DNA of 64,000 nucleotides from CAILDB01 sp049695975 (GTDB lineage Bacteria; Patescibacteriota; Minisyncoccia; Phycocordibacterales; GWA1-40-21): assembly GCA_049695975.1 (NCBI GenBank), contig JBAVTE010000009.1, forward strand, positions 6,890-70,889. The letters run 5' to 3'. Every line of letters begins with the position of its first letter. Positions within the stretch are counted from its first letter, which is position 1. Position numbers and translations under genes: made by a program. Below, one piece after another: positions 22,903 to 33,600 of the stretch. The notes beneath the pieces are model-generated. The model saw nothing but the letters and a program-made list of their open reading frames with translations. It had not been told where the DNA came from and searched no databases.

Positions 22903-25900
22903 CTATATTTTTCCTTCTATCAAATCATCGACAAACCGCTGAGAACCTTTTGTATCTTTAGAATATTTAGAAACATCAGGAAAATCTAGATTTATAATTT
23001 TGTTATAGATAACTGTAATGAGTTTCTTTAGTTTTTCTACTTTTTCGTCTTCTATAATCAAATTTAAATCAAAAATTTTTCCATTTTTAGGTTCAATAAA
23101 TTGCAAAACTCCACTTTTTACTTTGCCCTTTCTGCCAAACTCTCTTGAACCCTCCAAAAGGAGTTTGTAATAAATGATTTGTCTTTCATATTTTATTGCT
23201 TTTGCTTTTTCATAATCGCTTCCACTAGTCCATGACAAAAGAGGTTTGCCTGTTTTATAATCGCAAACTTTGTATTCCCCACTATTTTCTTCCATAATCC
23301 TATCTATTTTTCCAGACAAATGTGCACCACCAAGCATCACCCCTTGATCTTTAAAATTAAATTCAATAATGTCCTTAGGACTGAACCCGTCTTTTTTATT
23401 TTTCAGAAATTTATCAAGATCGTCTTGTCCTTTTTCCAAATTTTTTTCAAAATCCTTTGGCGACATTCTTTCTTTTATAAGAAAATATTTGAACCAAGAA
23501 AGTGTTTCAGGAATTTCAGCCATCCTACCTTCCTTTTTAAGAAAAAGAGAAAATTTCTCGAGGGTATGGTGAATGGCCGAACCATATGAACTGCTGGTAT
23601 TTTTTGCTTGCGGAAAACGCAAAAGATTTTGTTCCAAAAAATACTGAGGCCCTCCCTTTTCTACATCAAGAAAATTATTTAAATGAGTGATAGGCATTTC
23701 ATAGTCAGTCAGTAATGATTTCAAAAGTTTTTCTTCAGAACCAACAAATGGTGGAGTATGATATTGCAACCAAGAAGCAGTAAGTACCTCGTGTGCATCC
23801 GGCAAAACTTCATCATCAATACTTTCACTTTCAAAATATATTTTCTTCAAAATTTCTTTTTTCATCACATCTTCTTCCCCATTTTCCGCAATCAAAAATC
23901 TCAGTTTATCTGACGAATCTCCATCTTCTTTTATAAGATATGAGGTCATATACAAAAATCTCTTTGCACGAGTGAGTGCAACATAAAATAGCCTAAGCTG
24001 ATCATCCTCTGTATCTCCTGCCGGCTCTATTGGCAGATTTGCAGGCAACACTATCTTATTCGGGATACCTCCTCGAGCCCAAATATCATCCTGACAAGAT
24101 AAAACAAAGACTGTCTCAAACTCTAGCCCCTTGGCCTTGTGGGCAGTCAAAAGGTTCACGGCATTATCAAGCTTTGCAAAAGGACTCTGATCATTCAAAG
24201 AAATATCATTCTGATCGTGCAAATCCACAAACTCCACAAGATCTTTGATAGAAAGAATTTCTCCACTTTTGTACTCCCGAAGAGCTCCCACAAAAACCCT
24301 AAGACTGGAAAGAAAAGATAGGTACTCAGCACGTGCGTGATTGAACTTTTCTTTATTAAAATAAAATTCTCGAAATGGACTTTCAAATTTGGTTTGGGTG
24401 GACGAATTTTTTGCCGCAAAAAATTCGTCATTATCATCATCTTCATTTTCTTCAGTCAAGGGTAAATGTGCGCCAATAATATCATCGAGTATCTTCTCTA
24501 GAGGTTCAGATTGTGACCGCACCCCCAAATCAATAAAAAATTTGGCAATATTTTTTATATTATTATTTTTGTGATCAAGCATAGTCTCAAGCCAATTTTT
24601 TTCTGGATAATTTTTCCTAGCATTCAAGGAAACCTGCCAAATGTCTTCCCTATTAATCTGCCAAAAAGGAAAACTTAATATTTGTGGCATAAATTCATCT
24701 GCTTCATCTTTGTGCTTGTCGATTAAAGATGATAGAAAACGAGCAATAATAATAATTTGTGCAATATGTGGTTCTTTAAAAACATTTTGTTCTCTTTCAT
24801 ATCTTATAGGTACTTTAGCTCCACGGAGGTATGGAACAAGTGTCTCAAGCTGTTTGTGTTTCCTCGCTATAACTGCGATTTCTTCTGGTTTTGCGCCGGC
24901 ATCTATTTTCTTTTTTATCTCTCTTGAAATAAAATGATATTCGTGAGCAACAGTTTTAAATTCTTTGTGAATAATATTTCCTTTTTTGATTTCTTTGTTT
25001 GAAGCTATAAGATTCTTTTCTATTTCTGGTAAAAGCTTTTCAAGTCGCTCTTCACCTTTTCTTATGATATGCGAAGCAATATCTAAAATATCTTGCGATG
25101 AACGATAATTTTTAGTCATTGTCACTATTTCTACATCTCTAAAAATCTTTTTAAAATTTAAAATATTTGAAAGTTCGGCTCCTTGAAATTTGTACACTGC
25201 CTGATCATCATCTCCCACAGCCATAATGTTTGGCTTACCTTCATTTACAGGCGCGTCAGAAATAAGTAACAAAAGTCGCATTTGTGCTTCGTTGGTATCT
25301 TGAAATTCATCCACCAAAATGTATTGATACTGCTCTTGGATTTCATATCGTAAACTTGGATTTTCCTCAAGAGCTTTCAAAACATCGAGGATCATATCAT
25401 CAAAATCATAATAGCCTTTTTCGTGCATTGTCTTCCTATATTTGGCATAAATATCTCCTACTGCAAGTAGTTTTTCTATATTTACCGAGTCCTTAAAAAT
25501 ACTTCCGCCTTCATCATCTTTTTTCATCCATTTTTGCTTCCATGCAGAAAGTGGAGTTGCCTTGCCAAGGTCATTTGCTTCTTCAAGAGCAATCTTCAAT
25601 GAATCTCTGATTGAACTAAAAAGCGAATTGACAAAATATGCTATTGAAAAACCTTTTTCTGATTTCAAAGCCAAAGTATTTAATTTTTCTAAAACCTCTG
25701 ACACATTTCCTAAACTTTCCTTCCCTATTCTTTCGGAAAAAACGGGGGTCAAAATTTTATCAATTTCCATCAATGATTTCTTATTGTGCTCTAAAATAGA
25801 GTGAAATTCATCCGGTGTGAGACCTGCCTTTTTCAAATACCCTATAACATTCAAAACACTTTTCAAATATACAAAACCCTGTTCCGGATGATATGAACTA

Positions 25901-26307
25901 AGTAAATGATTGTGAGGTAGGTTTTCAAAAAGTTCTTCCAAAACCTGCACCTGTGTGAGAGAATCTGCAGACGAAAAAAAAGCTCCGCTATAAAAATACT
26001 GTGGATACTTTTGAATTATTTCCACGCAAAAATTATGAAAAGTGTGTATTGCCACTCGATATGCTTCAGAGCCTATGAGCGAAGCCAATCTTTTACGCAT
26101 ATTCAATGTCGCCGATTCCGTAAAAGTAAGACACAAAATATTTGAAGCCCTAGTATCTGTATCTTTCAAAATCTTTCCTACTCTCAAACTCAAAATTTCT
26201 GTTTTTCCCGATCCGGGACCAGCTATAACAAGAAGAGGACCGTCTATTTTATCCACAGCCATTTTTTGTTCCCTGTTTAGTGCTTTATATCTTTCGTCAA
26301 AATTCAC
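22903..26307 (-). CDS. UvrD/PcrA-like SF1 helicase with C-terminal PD-(D/E)XK nuclease domain
   Basis: ATP-dependent 3'-5' DNA helicase with AddA-like domain order. Walker A AGPGSGKT (29-36), motif II VDEFQDTNEAQ, motif III GDDDQAVYKFQGAE, motif IV YRSSQDIL, motif V HKAKGLEFETVFVL and motif VI LFYVALTRAKRFLY are all present. The last 250 residues contain GKIDRI and VCDYKTGKP, the catalytic residues of a PD-(D/E)XK nuclease. It probably acts in recombination or repair of DNA ends. The start codon is GTG at 26307. Residues about 627-636 (DEFFAAKNSS) in an acidic linker are encoded by a perfect palindrome shared with the typA upstream region. Confidence 0.93.
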   Translation of the reverse strand: MNFDERYKALNREQKMAVDKIDGPLLVIAGPGSGKTEILSLRVGKILKDTDTRASNILCLTFTESATLNMRKRLASLIGSEAYRVAIHTFHNFCVEIIQKYPQYFYSGAFFSSADSLTQVQVLEELFENLPHNHLLSSYHPEQGFVYLKSVLNVIGYLKKAGLTPDEFHSILEHNKKSLMEIDKILTPVFSERIGKESLGNVSEVLEKLNTLALKSEKGFSIAYFVNSLFSSIRDSLKIALEEANDLGKATPLSAWKQKWMKKDDEGGSIFKDSVNIEKLLAVGDIYAKYRKTMHEKGYYDFDDMILDVLKALEENPSLRYEIQEQYQYILVDEFQDTNEAQMRLLLLISDAPVNEGKPNIMAVGDDDQAVYKFQGAELSNILNFKKIFRDVEIVTMTKNYRSSQDILDIASHIIRKGEERLEKLLPEIEKNLIASNKEIKKGNIIHKEFKTVAHEYHFISREIKKKIDAGAKPEEIAVIARKHKQLETLVPYLRGAKVPIRYEREQNVFKEPHIAQIIIIARFLSSLIDKHKDEADEFMPQILSFPFWQINREDIWQVSLNARKNYPEKNWLETMLDHKNNNIKNIAKFFIDLGVRSQSEPLEKILDDIIGAHLPLTEENEDDDNDEFFAAKNSSTQTKFESPFREFYFNKEKFNHARAEYLSFLSSLRVFVGALREYKSGEILSIKDLVEFVDLHDQNDISLNDQSPFAKLDNAVNLLTAHKAKGLEFETVFVLSCQDDIWARGGIPNKIVLPANLPIEPAGDTEDDQLRLFYVALTRAKRFLYMTSYLIKEDGDSSDKLRFLIAENGEEDVMKKEILKKIYFESESIDDEVLPDAHEVLTASWLQYHTPPFVGSEEKLLKSLLTDYEMPITHLNNFLDVEKGGPQYFLEQNLLRFPQAKNTSSSYGSAIHHTLEKFSLFLKKEGRMAEIPETLSWFKYFLIKERMSPKDFEKNLEKGQDDLDKFLKNKKDGFSPKDIIEFNFKDQGVMLGGAHLSGKIDRIMEENSGEYKVCDYKTGKPLLSWTSGSDYEKAKAIKYERQIIYYKLLLEGSREFGRKGKVKSGVLQFIEPKNGKIFDLNLIIEDEKVEKLKKLITVIYNKIINLDFPDVSKYSKDTKGSQRFVDDLIEGKI
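24401..24429. repeat. 13-bp palindrome read in frame inside the UvrD-like gene
   Basis: Positions 24401-24413 pair perfectly with 24417-24429 around a 3-nt loop. The 21-bp core (24405-24425) is the exact reverse complement of 16833-16853 upstream of typA. It falls in a linker-like acidic segment of the protein. Confidence 0.85.
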
Positions 26308-26337
26308 TGGTCTATTTTATCATACATCTCACCCTTT

Positions 26338-26736
26338 TTATCTATTAATATAAGTGACGGTAAGCTGTAAAACTGTTGCAAAAGAAACCCACAATAAATA
26401 TGGTATTTGCACATAAGTAATCCACTTGGCATAAGGAAAAATAGCGATCATGAGCCAAATAAGTGTACCGAGGACAAGAACAATATCTATACCTGCAAGT
26501 ATATTGTTTTGTAGACCAAACTGAATAGGCGTAAAAGCAAAATTAAAAATTAAATTTAAGATAAAGGGCAAAAGAATAATAAAAGGAATTTGTTTTTGAA
26601 AAAACATAATAAATGCTTTTCCAAAAGAAATCGCTATTAAAATATAAAGAAATGTCCATACTGGACCAAAAAGCCAGCTTGGTGGCGCCCATGATGGTTT
26701 GATAAGAGTTTGGTACCAAGAGGATGCGTTGTTCAT
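26338..26736 (-). CDS. tspO: TspO/MBR family membrane protein
   Basis: A 132-aa protein with five membrane segments and the TspO signatures KPSWAPPSWLFGPVWTFLYILIA near the N-terminus and IPYLLWVSFATVLQLTVTYIN at the C-terminus. The family binds tetrapyrroles and other hydrophobic ligands; its role in a host-dependent bacterium is unknown. It sits between the helicase-nuclease and a repeat element downstream of rpoD. Confidence 0.9.
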   Translation of the reverse strand: MNNASSWYQTLIKPSWAPPSWLFGPVWTFLYILIAISFGKAFIMFFQKQIPFIILLPFILNLIFNFAFTPIQFGLQNNILAGIDIVLVLGTLIWLMIAIFPYAKWITYVQIPYLLWVSFATVLQLTVTYINR

Positions 26737-26805
26737 AATATATATTAATTAGCTAATAATCAAAATTATATCATTTTAAATAATTTTAGACAAAAAATTT
26801 ATCTC

Positions 26806-26873
26806 CTGAAAGTTTGTTTTTTCTAAAAATTTTGTTGTTTTTTTGCTTACTACGCTAAATCGTTCAGAAAGAC
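26806..26873 (+). repeat. dispersed AT-rich repeat, copy C, between tspO and rpoD
   Basis: Contains TTCTAAAAATTTTGTTG then TACTACGCTAAATCGTTCA. The same two blocks, in the same order, occur in reverse complement at 40236-40300. The first block is also at 40422-40435. It lies immediately after the rpoD stop. Confidence 0.75.
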
Positions 26874-26878
26874 TATAT

Positions 26879-28099
26879 TTAATAACTCTGCAATCTATTT
26901 ATTTTGTCGTGAACACGGATTTTTTCGTGGGCTTTGGCTTCAATTTGTCGAATTCTTTCTCGAGTGACGCCAAATTCCTTTCCTACCTCTTCAAGTGTGT
27001 GCGTAATGCCATCTACAAGTCCATGTCGCATTTCTAAAATTTTTCTTTCTTTGAGAGATAAATCACCGAGAATTTCTTTGACCTGATCGCCTAAAATTCT
27101 TCTAGAAGAATCTTGGTCGGGAGAAAGTATTTTATCATCTGCAACGAAATCTCCGAGAGTGGACTTGCCGTCATCACTGTCTTCTCCGATAGGTGTCTCG
27201 AGAGACACAGTATCTTGGTCAATTTTTTCTATTATATAAACTTTTTCCACTTCTATACCCATTTCAGTTGCTATTTCTTCTGGCATTGGGTCTCTACCTA
27301 GATCTTGTGAAAGTCGTCTGAAAACCTGTTTATATTTTGCAATCGTCTCCACCATATGCACTGGCACACGGATAGTTCTAGACTGATCTGCAAGAGCTCT
27401 CGTAATAGCCTGCCTTATCCACCAAGTTGCATAAGTAGAAAACTTGTAACCTTTTGTCCAATCAAATTTATCAACGGCTTTGAAAAGACCGAGATTACCT
27501 TCTTGAATAAGATCAAGAAGGGTAAGATCGGCACTTCTTCCTACGTATTTCTTTGCGATGGAAACAACTAGACGCAGGTTTGCTTTTGCAAGAAGATTTT
27601 TTGCTTCTTCATCGCCGTTTTGTATTTTTCTCGCCAAATCTTTTTCCATTGAAGCATTGATAAGTGGATACTGACCAATTTCTTTAAGATAAATTTGAAT
27701 AGAATCATATGAAGGATCCAATTTTCTTCCTCCATAAACTTTTTTATTTGCATTTTCATCTTCAAATTCAAGCATACCTCCTCCCTCCAAAACATCTATG
27801 GAAGCCGAACTAAGTCTCACATAAAGTTCATTAAGAAAAATAATATTTTCCTCAATTTTAGGAAATTCACGGAGAATTTCGTCGTAAGTTATGAAACCTC
27901 TCTCCTTACCTTTAGTGAGGAGCTTCAATAGGCGTGATTCCATATCTTTCTGCTTCAAAGTCATTTTTGATGTCTTTTTTACAACCTTTTTAGCAAAAAC
28001 ACTCTTTTTTACAACAGATTTTTTCTTTGATATTTTTGTAACTTTCTTTACAACCTTTTTTACTTTTTTTATTTTCTTATTTATTTTATTTTTTTTCAT
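26879..28099 (-). CDS. rpoD: primary RNA polymerase sigma factor (sigma-70)
   Basis: Housekeeping sigma factor. Region 1.2 begins near YDSIQIYLKEIGQYPLI, region 2 has NLRLVVSIAKKYVGR and the -10 recognition segment STYATWWIRQAITRA, region 3 follows, and region 4.2 has EEVGKEFGVTRERIRQIEAKA. Region 1.1 is replaced by a Lys-rich N-terminal stretch of about 50 residues and a short helical domain. Length is 406. It follows dnaG by 32 nt on the same strand, the dnaG-rpoD order of the classical macromolecular synthesis operon. It should recognise the TTGACA/TATAAT-like promoters noted in this window. Confidence 0.96.
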   Translation of the reverse strand: MKKNKINKKIKKVKKVVKKVTKISKKKSVVKKSVFAKKVVKKTSKMTLKQKDMESRLLKLLTKGKERGFITYDEILREFPKIEENIIFLNELYVRLSSASIDVLEGGGMLEFEDENANKKVYGGRKLDPSYDSIQIYLKEIGQYPLINASMEKDLARKIQNGDEEAKNLLAKANLRLVVSIAKKYVGRSADLTLLDLIQEGNLGLFKAVDKFDWTKGYKFSTYATWWIRQAITRALADQSRTIRVPVHMVETIAKYKQVFRRLSQDLGRDPMPEEIATEMGIEVEKVYIIEKIDQDTVSLETPIGEDSDDGKSTLGDFVADDKILSPDQDSSRRILGDQVKEILGDLSLKERKILEMRHGLVDGITHTLEEVGKEFGVTRERIRQIEAKAHEKIRVHDKINRLQSY

Positions 28100-28131
28100 A
28101 TTATTTTTTAATTAAGTCTTTGACGTACCAT

Positions 28132-29880
28132 TCAAGGACTGATTTTTAAATTGTTAAGTATTTTTGAAACATCATTAAATCTTTTTGCGAGTGAAAGTTG
28201 TTTATCCTTTTCGTCTGTTTTTTCGGCCTTTTTTATTTCCATAATTATTTCTGAAAGTTCTTTTTTATATTCTTCTTCTTTAATCCCTTTCAAAAGTCCG
28301 GAAAATTCTGACTTCAGTTTATCATCTGAAAAGCCCAAATAATAGCTTTCCGCTTCAAATACCAATTCATTTTTCAAATTTTCATCTAAAATTTTACTTT
28401 TTTCCAAAAAACCTACACCCAAAAACTTTTTAATTTCATCCTGAAAGAAGGTTGATAGATTTTCTTTCAGATTATTGGATTCTATCATTAAAATCATTCC
28501 TACTGCTTTTCTTTCTAAAGAGTTTATTTTAATTATTTTATTATATTCGCTCGCTTCTTTTTGTTCTATATTTTTTATATTATCTCCATCCGAAATTACA
28601 ACTTTAACTTTTTTCAAATCTTCCCAAAGTGCCTCTTCTTTGATTCCTGTTTTATCGCTAATCTTCCCGATATATTGGGATTTTTCTATACTGCTATCCA
28701 CGAGAGACACATATGGCAAAACTTTTTCTCTCACAGCAATTCCAAGTTTTCTATCATCCAGTTTTTCGGCCAAAATTTTATTAAGCAAGAAATCAATAAT
28801 ATTAAGAGCATTCTTCAAAATAATTTTCCAATCTTCCTTACCTGTTTCACTCTTTCCATTTAGACCTTTCAAAATCAAATCCGCTGGGTCAAATCCATCA
28901 GGAATCTGAGCAATTTTTACTTCCATCTGTGCAGATACTGCGAGCATCCATGCTCTTTCAGCAGCTTTTGCACCGGCACTATCAGAATCAAAAGCCATGA
29001 TTACCCTATTTGACATTCTTTTCAAAATTTCTAAGTGATCGAGGGTAAGAGCCGTCCCTGAAGATGCAACTGTGTTTGTAAAACCAGCTTGCTGACACAT
29101 TAGTAAGTCCATTTGGCCCTCGACAAGGACCGCGTAGTCAAATTTTCTTATCGCTTGCTTTGCAATATGAAATCCGTAAAGTGTTTTTGATTTGTTGAAA
29201 AGCGGTGTTTCGGGACTGTTGAGATATTTTGGAGTATTTTCATCCTTGGATAAGGTCCTGCCAGAATAGGCGATAATTCTGCCAGCTGTATCAAAAATAG
29301 GAAACATTATTCTGCCTCGGAATCTGTCATAAAATCCTTTATCACCTTTTTTGATAAGACCTGCTCTTTCCATTTCTTCATCTGTAAAGCCTTTGCCTTT
29401 CAAATATTCGGAAACCTTATGCCATTCGTCATTTGCATAGCCTATCTGCCAATCTTTAATTGTTTTTTCTGTGAGTCCCCTCTTTTTCAAATATTCTTGC
29501 GGTATTGTTTCTTTCTGTAGACAATCAACAAAAAACTTTGTTGATTCTTCTAGAAGTGTAAAAAGTCGATCTTTCTTTTCTACTTTCCCTGGCTCATATT
29601 GCTCAAGCTCCACCCCAGCTCTTTCTGCAAGAATTTTAAGAGCTCCCATAAAATCAATCCCTTCAAACTCCTGGACAAAACTAAAAATGTCACCCTTTGC
29701 ATTGCATCCAAAACAATAATAACTTCCCCTATCTGGTGATACGAAAAAAGATGGCGTCTTTTCATTATGAAAAGGACACTTTGCTTTGAGGTTGTTGCCG
29801 GCTCTATCCAACTTTAGATAGGAACCAACAACATCCACAATACTCAATCTCTCTTTTATTTTTTCTACAGATGTGGACAT
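28132..29880 (-). CDS. dnaG: DNA primase
   Basis: DnaG makes RNA primers at the replication fork. The N-terminal CHC2 zinc finger has C35-PF-H38 and C56-FG-C59. The catalytic core contains the TOPRIM motifs VLVEGQMDLL and MAFDSDSAGAKA, and YSGRTLSKDENTPKYLNSPE. The C-terminal helicase-interaction region is about 150 residues and poorly conserved. Length of 582 is usual. It starts 11 nt downstream of a pilin-like membrane protein gene and precedes rpoD. Confidence 0.96.
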   Translation of the reverse strand: MSTSVEKIKERLSIVDVVGSYLKLDRAGNNLKAKCPFHNEKTPSFFVSPDRGSYYCFGCNAKGDIFSFVQEFEGIDFMGALKILAERAGVELEQYEPGKVEKKDRLFTLLEESTKFFVDCLQKETIPQEYLKKRGLTEKTIKDWQIGYANDEWHKVSEYLKGKGFTDEEMERAGLIKKGDKGFYDRFRGRIMFPIFDTAGRIIAYSGRTLSKDENTPKYLNSPETPLFNKSKTLYGFHIAKQAIRKFDYAVLVEGQMDLLMCQQAGFTNTVASSGTALTLDHLEILKRMSNRVIMAFDSDSAGAKAAERAWMLAVSAQMEVKIAQIPDGFDPADLILKGLNGKSETGKEDWKIILKNALNIIDFLLNKILAEKLDDRKLGIAVREKVLPYVSLVDSSIEKSQYIGKISDKTGIKEEALWEDLKKVKVVISDGDNIKNIEQKEASEYNKIIKINSLERKAVGMILMIESNNLKENLSTFFQDEIKKFLGVGFLEKSKILDENLKNELVFEAESYYLGFSDDKLKSEFSGLLKGIKEEEYKKELSEIIMEIKKAEKTDEKDKQLSLAKRFNDVSKILNNLKISP

Positions 29881-29891
29881 TTAAACGAAAA

Positions 29892-30602
29892 TTAATTTGT
29901 AAATTTGAAGGTTCCTAATATTTTCTCAAGATCCTTATGATCTTGAACATTGTAATCAAGCTGATAGATGTTTCCATTTTTAATAGTAAAATCATCCCCG
30001 AGAATATAATCTGGACCAACAGGATATATTTCTTTCCATTTGATTTCTACCCAACGAATATTATTAACATCTCTATACTCACGAGATAATACAGAACAGT
30101 TTTTACTTAAAAAGTTATCTACATATTTATCCAAACTAATATTTTGTTCCAACTTTCCAACCGTAATTAATAAATTAATACCAAATTCCTTTGACGCTAG
30201 AGAAGGGTGAATTTCTAAATAAAGATTAGGTATGGATGCTTTATTAATTGTAAACTCATAACTGTAAGGATATCTTATTTCAAATCCATATTGAGTATTT
30301 GTATATGTTTTCCAATTTGCAAATTCGTCTGTTGTGGTTGCAATAGAAGTTGCCTCGCATTTTTCTTCCCAAACTCTCAAACATTTATTTTTTGCTCCAC
30401 ACCAAGAATACCCAGCAGAGCCAATACAGCCGTGGGCATCACGGTCACCACCAACGATGGTTGAGGTTGCAGTTGTAGTCGCGGTGATGTTTGCAGGAGC
30501 AACTGCTTTATTTATTTTGTAGACATAGACACCAAAAGCTATTGCAAACAGTGCAACGATTGCAATAATAAGAGGAATTACGAAACCTTTTTGATAATTC
30601 AT
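29892..30602 (-). CDS. membrane-anchored protein with Cys-rich motif and extracytoplasmic domain
   Basis: From the ATG at 30602 it is 236 aa. The N-terminus MNYQKGFVIPLIIAIVALFAIAFGVYVYKI resembles a pilin-like or simple membrane anchor, without the usual Glu5. After a Thr/Ala-rich linker comes DAHGCIGSAGYSWCGAK followed by KCLRVWEEKC, four cysteines. The rest (YTNTQYGFEIRYPYSYEF onward) looks like a PsbP- or DUF4367-like extracellular beta domain. Function unknown. The frame can be extended to a TTG at 30632, but that codon is inside a 15-bp palindrome, so I reject that start. Confidence 0.7.
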   Translation of the reverse strand: MNYQKGFVIPLIIAIVALFAIAFGVYVYKINKAVAPANITATTTATSTIVGGDRDAHGCIGSAGYSWCGAKNKCLRVWEEKCEATSIATTTDEFANWKTYTNTQYGFEIRYPYSYEFTINKASIPNLYLEIHPSLASKEFGINLLITVGKLEQNISLDKYVDNFLSKNCSVLSREYRDVNNIRWVEIKWKEIYPVGPDYILGDDFTIKNGNIYQLDYNVQDHKDLEKILGTFKFTN

Positions 30603-30609
30603 AGTGTTG

Positions 30610-30642
30610 GTCGAATTTTTTGAGTTGCTCAAAAAATTCGAC
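30610..30642. repeat. 15-bp palindrome between rpoC and the membrane-protein gene
   Basis: 30610-30624 pairs perfectly with 30628-30642, loop TTG. It has the same AATTTTTTG/CAAAAAATT inner arms as the palindromes at 16826 and 24401, but different outer arms. No T-run follows on either side. Confidence 0.8.
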
Positions 30643-30674
30643 TTTATTAGATTAATAAACTAATAAACCCAAAA

Positions 30675-33600
30675 TTACCTGTCGTTGTCTCTGTCGTCAA
30701 ATTTGTATTTGTCTTTTACACCTTGAATAAGGTCAAACTTTTTACTTCCTGGGAAACCTGTACCAGCTGGAATAATTCTTCCTATGATAACATTTTCTTT
30801 GAGACCGGTGAGCCTATCCACAGTTCCTTTTACTGAAGCATTGATCAAGACTCTAACTGTCCATTGGAATGAAGCTGCTGACAAGAAACTTCTTCTGGAA
30901 AGTGCTGATTCTGTGATACCCATCACAACAGCTTTGACTTTAATTTCTTCACCTTTTTTGACTTTTATATTTTTATTTTCTTCAAGAAGATCAAGTTCGT
31001 CTATCACTTCATTCACAGTCAATTCTGAAGAACCAGCATCTGTAACGATCATCTTTGAAAACATTTGCTTAACAATAATTTCAATATGCTTTCTCGATAC
31101 TGCTTCACCTTGAAGTTCGTATGGCTTACTAACCTCTGTAATAATATAATTCATAGCAGCTTCTCTTCCAGCAAACTCAAATATTTCATCAATGTCGGCA
31201 GAACCATCTGTCAAAAGCTGACCTTTGACAATCTTATCACCCATTTTCACAAGTGGAACTCTCTTTGGATTAAATATAAATTCTATTTCTCCTGATTTCT
31301 TAGATTTACCTTTATCTTCAATTTCTGGAATAACAGTAATAATTTTTTCTTTTCCAAAATCTTTCACGGAAGATACAAGACCATTTACAGTAGAGACTAC
31401 AGCAGGATTCTTTGGTCTTCTTTTTTCAAAGATTTCTTCAACCCTAGGCAAACCGGAAGTAATATCTCCACCGACAGATGCAGTACCTCCGGCGTGGAAT
31501 GTTCTCATAGTAAGCTGAGTTCCAGGTTCACCAATAGCTTGAGCTGCGACTGTTCCCACTGCTTCACCGACATCTATTGTTTCACTTCTTCCAAGATCCA
31601 TTCCATAACATTTGACACAAATCCCGTGAAGTGTCTTGCAAGTAAGTGGTGATCTCACAAAAACTTTGGGTCCCCCTTCTTGATCTATTTTTTGAGCATC
31701 ATCCTTTGAAACGAGGTGATCTTTTTTGAATAATACATTTCCATCTTTATCTACCACATCCTGAGCGAGAAATCTTCCTCTCACATTTTTAGCAATAGAT
31801 GGGCCTGACTCTTCACCCACTTTTTTACTAATACAAATATATTCTTTTGTTCCACAATCAACCTCCTTAATAAGAATATCTTGCGCTACATCAAAAAGTC
31901 TTCTGGTAAGATATCCAGCTTTTGCAGTATTTAAGGCAGTATCGGAAAGTCCTTTTCTAGAACCGTGAGTAGTAATGAAGTATTCGATTGGAGTCAATCC
32001 TTCTTTTGCAGAACTAATGACTGGAAATTCAATAGTTTCTCCTGCTGTATTTTGAATCAAACCCTTCATACCAACCATCTGTGTGAGAGATCCAAGAGAA
32101 CCTCTAGCACCTGACTTCCACATATCATAGACGGAACCATTTTGATCAAGAGAGCTTGGAATCAGTTTTTCAAGTTCACTTTTTGCTCCATGCCAAATCT
32201 CAATATTTTTTCTAATTCTTTCTTCTTCTGCAAGTAATCCTTCACTAAATTCAGCATAAACATCTTCGCTTTTTTGTTTTGCAATTTTTATAATTTCATC
32301 TTTTTCTTTAGGAACAAAAACATCATCTAGACCCCAAGTAGTACCAGAATGTGTAGCGTATTTGAATCCAAATGTTTTTATTTTATCAAGTATAACCCCA
32401 ACTTTATTTGGGCCATGTTTATTTATAAGTTCATCAATAATTCTTGTTAATTGTTTCTTGTCAATTTCCTTATTAACAAAAGGATAATCGGCAGGTAAAA
32501 TGCTATTGAAAAGTAATCTACCGACAGAAGTTTCCATCAATTCCCCATTGAAACCTGCGTACTTTGCTTTTTCTGTAGGCAAAACTTTTACAAGAGAACG
32601 AATACTTATCGCTTCAAAATCAAAGCAAGTAATAGCCGAATTTGGAGATGAAAAATATTTTCCTTCACCTTTTTCCCCAGGAATAATTTTTGTCATCCAA
32701 TAACATCCAAGTACAATATCGAGAAGCTTGGCGGATATAGTAGGATCACCATTTCCTGGTTTCAAAATATTTTTGTCAGCTGCCATTATTTCTCTTGCTT
32801 CTGTCTGTGCTTCTTCTCCGAGTGGCAAGTGAACTGACATTGTGTCTCCATCGAAGTCTGCGTTGAAAGCAGTACAAACGAGAGGATGAACTTGAATAGC
32901 ATTTCCTTCAATAAGAATAGGTCTAAATGCCTGAATACCAAGTCGGTGGAGAGTCGGTGCTCGGTTCAAAAGAACATATTTACCTTTTATTGCCTCTTCA
33001 AGAATTGCCCAAACTTCTGGAATACCATCATCTATAAGTTTACCTGCCCCACGAATATTGTAGGCGAGTTCTTTTTTCAAAAGTTCAGAAATAACAAAAG
33101 GTCTGAAAAGTTCAAGAGCTATGTGCTTTGGTAAACCACATTGATCTAGAGCAAGCTCTGGACCAACGACAATAACAGACCTAGCAGAATAATCGACTCT
33201 TTTACCAAGAAGGTTCAATCTAAACAACCCTCTTTTACCTTTCAAATTATCAGCGAGAGATTTCAAAGGTCTTTTCTGCATGGAAGTCATAGCAGAAAGA
33301 GCTGAATTTCCATGTCTAATAGAATTATCTATAAGAGCATCCACTGCTTCTTGCAAAATTCTTTTTTCATTTCTCAAAATAACATCGGGTGCGTGAATTT
33401 CTTTTAATTTGAGCAATCTATTATTTCTATTTATAACTCTTCTGTACAAATCATTTACATCTGAAGTCGCAAATCTTCCACCATCAAGAGGAACCATCGG
33501 ACGAAGCGCTGGTGGTATCACAGGGATTGTGGTCAAAAACATCCACTCTGGTCTCACGCGAGAAGCAACCATAGATTTAATCAGGGTAATTCTTTTGTTT

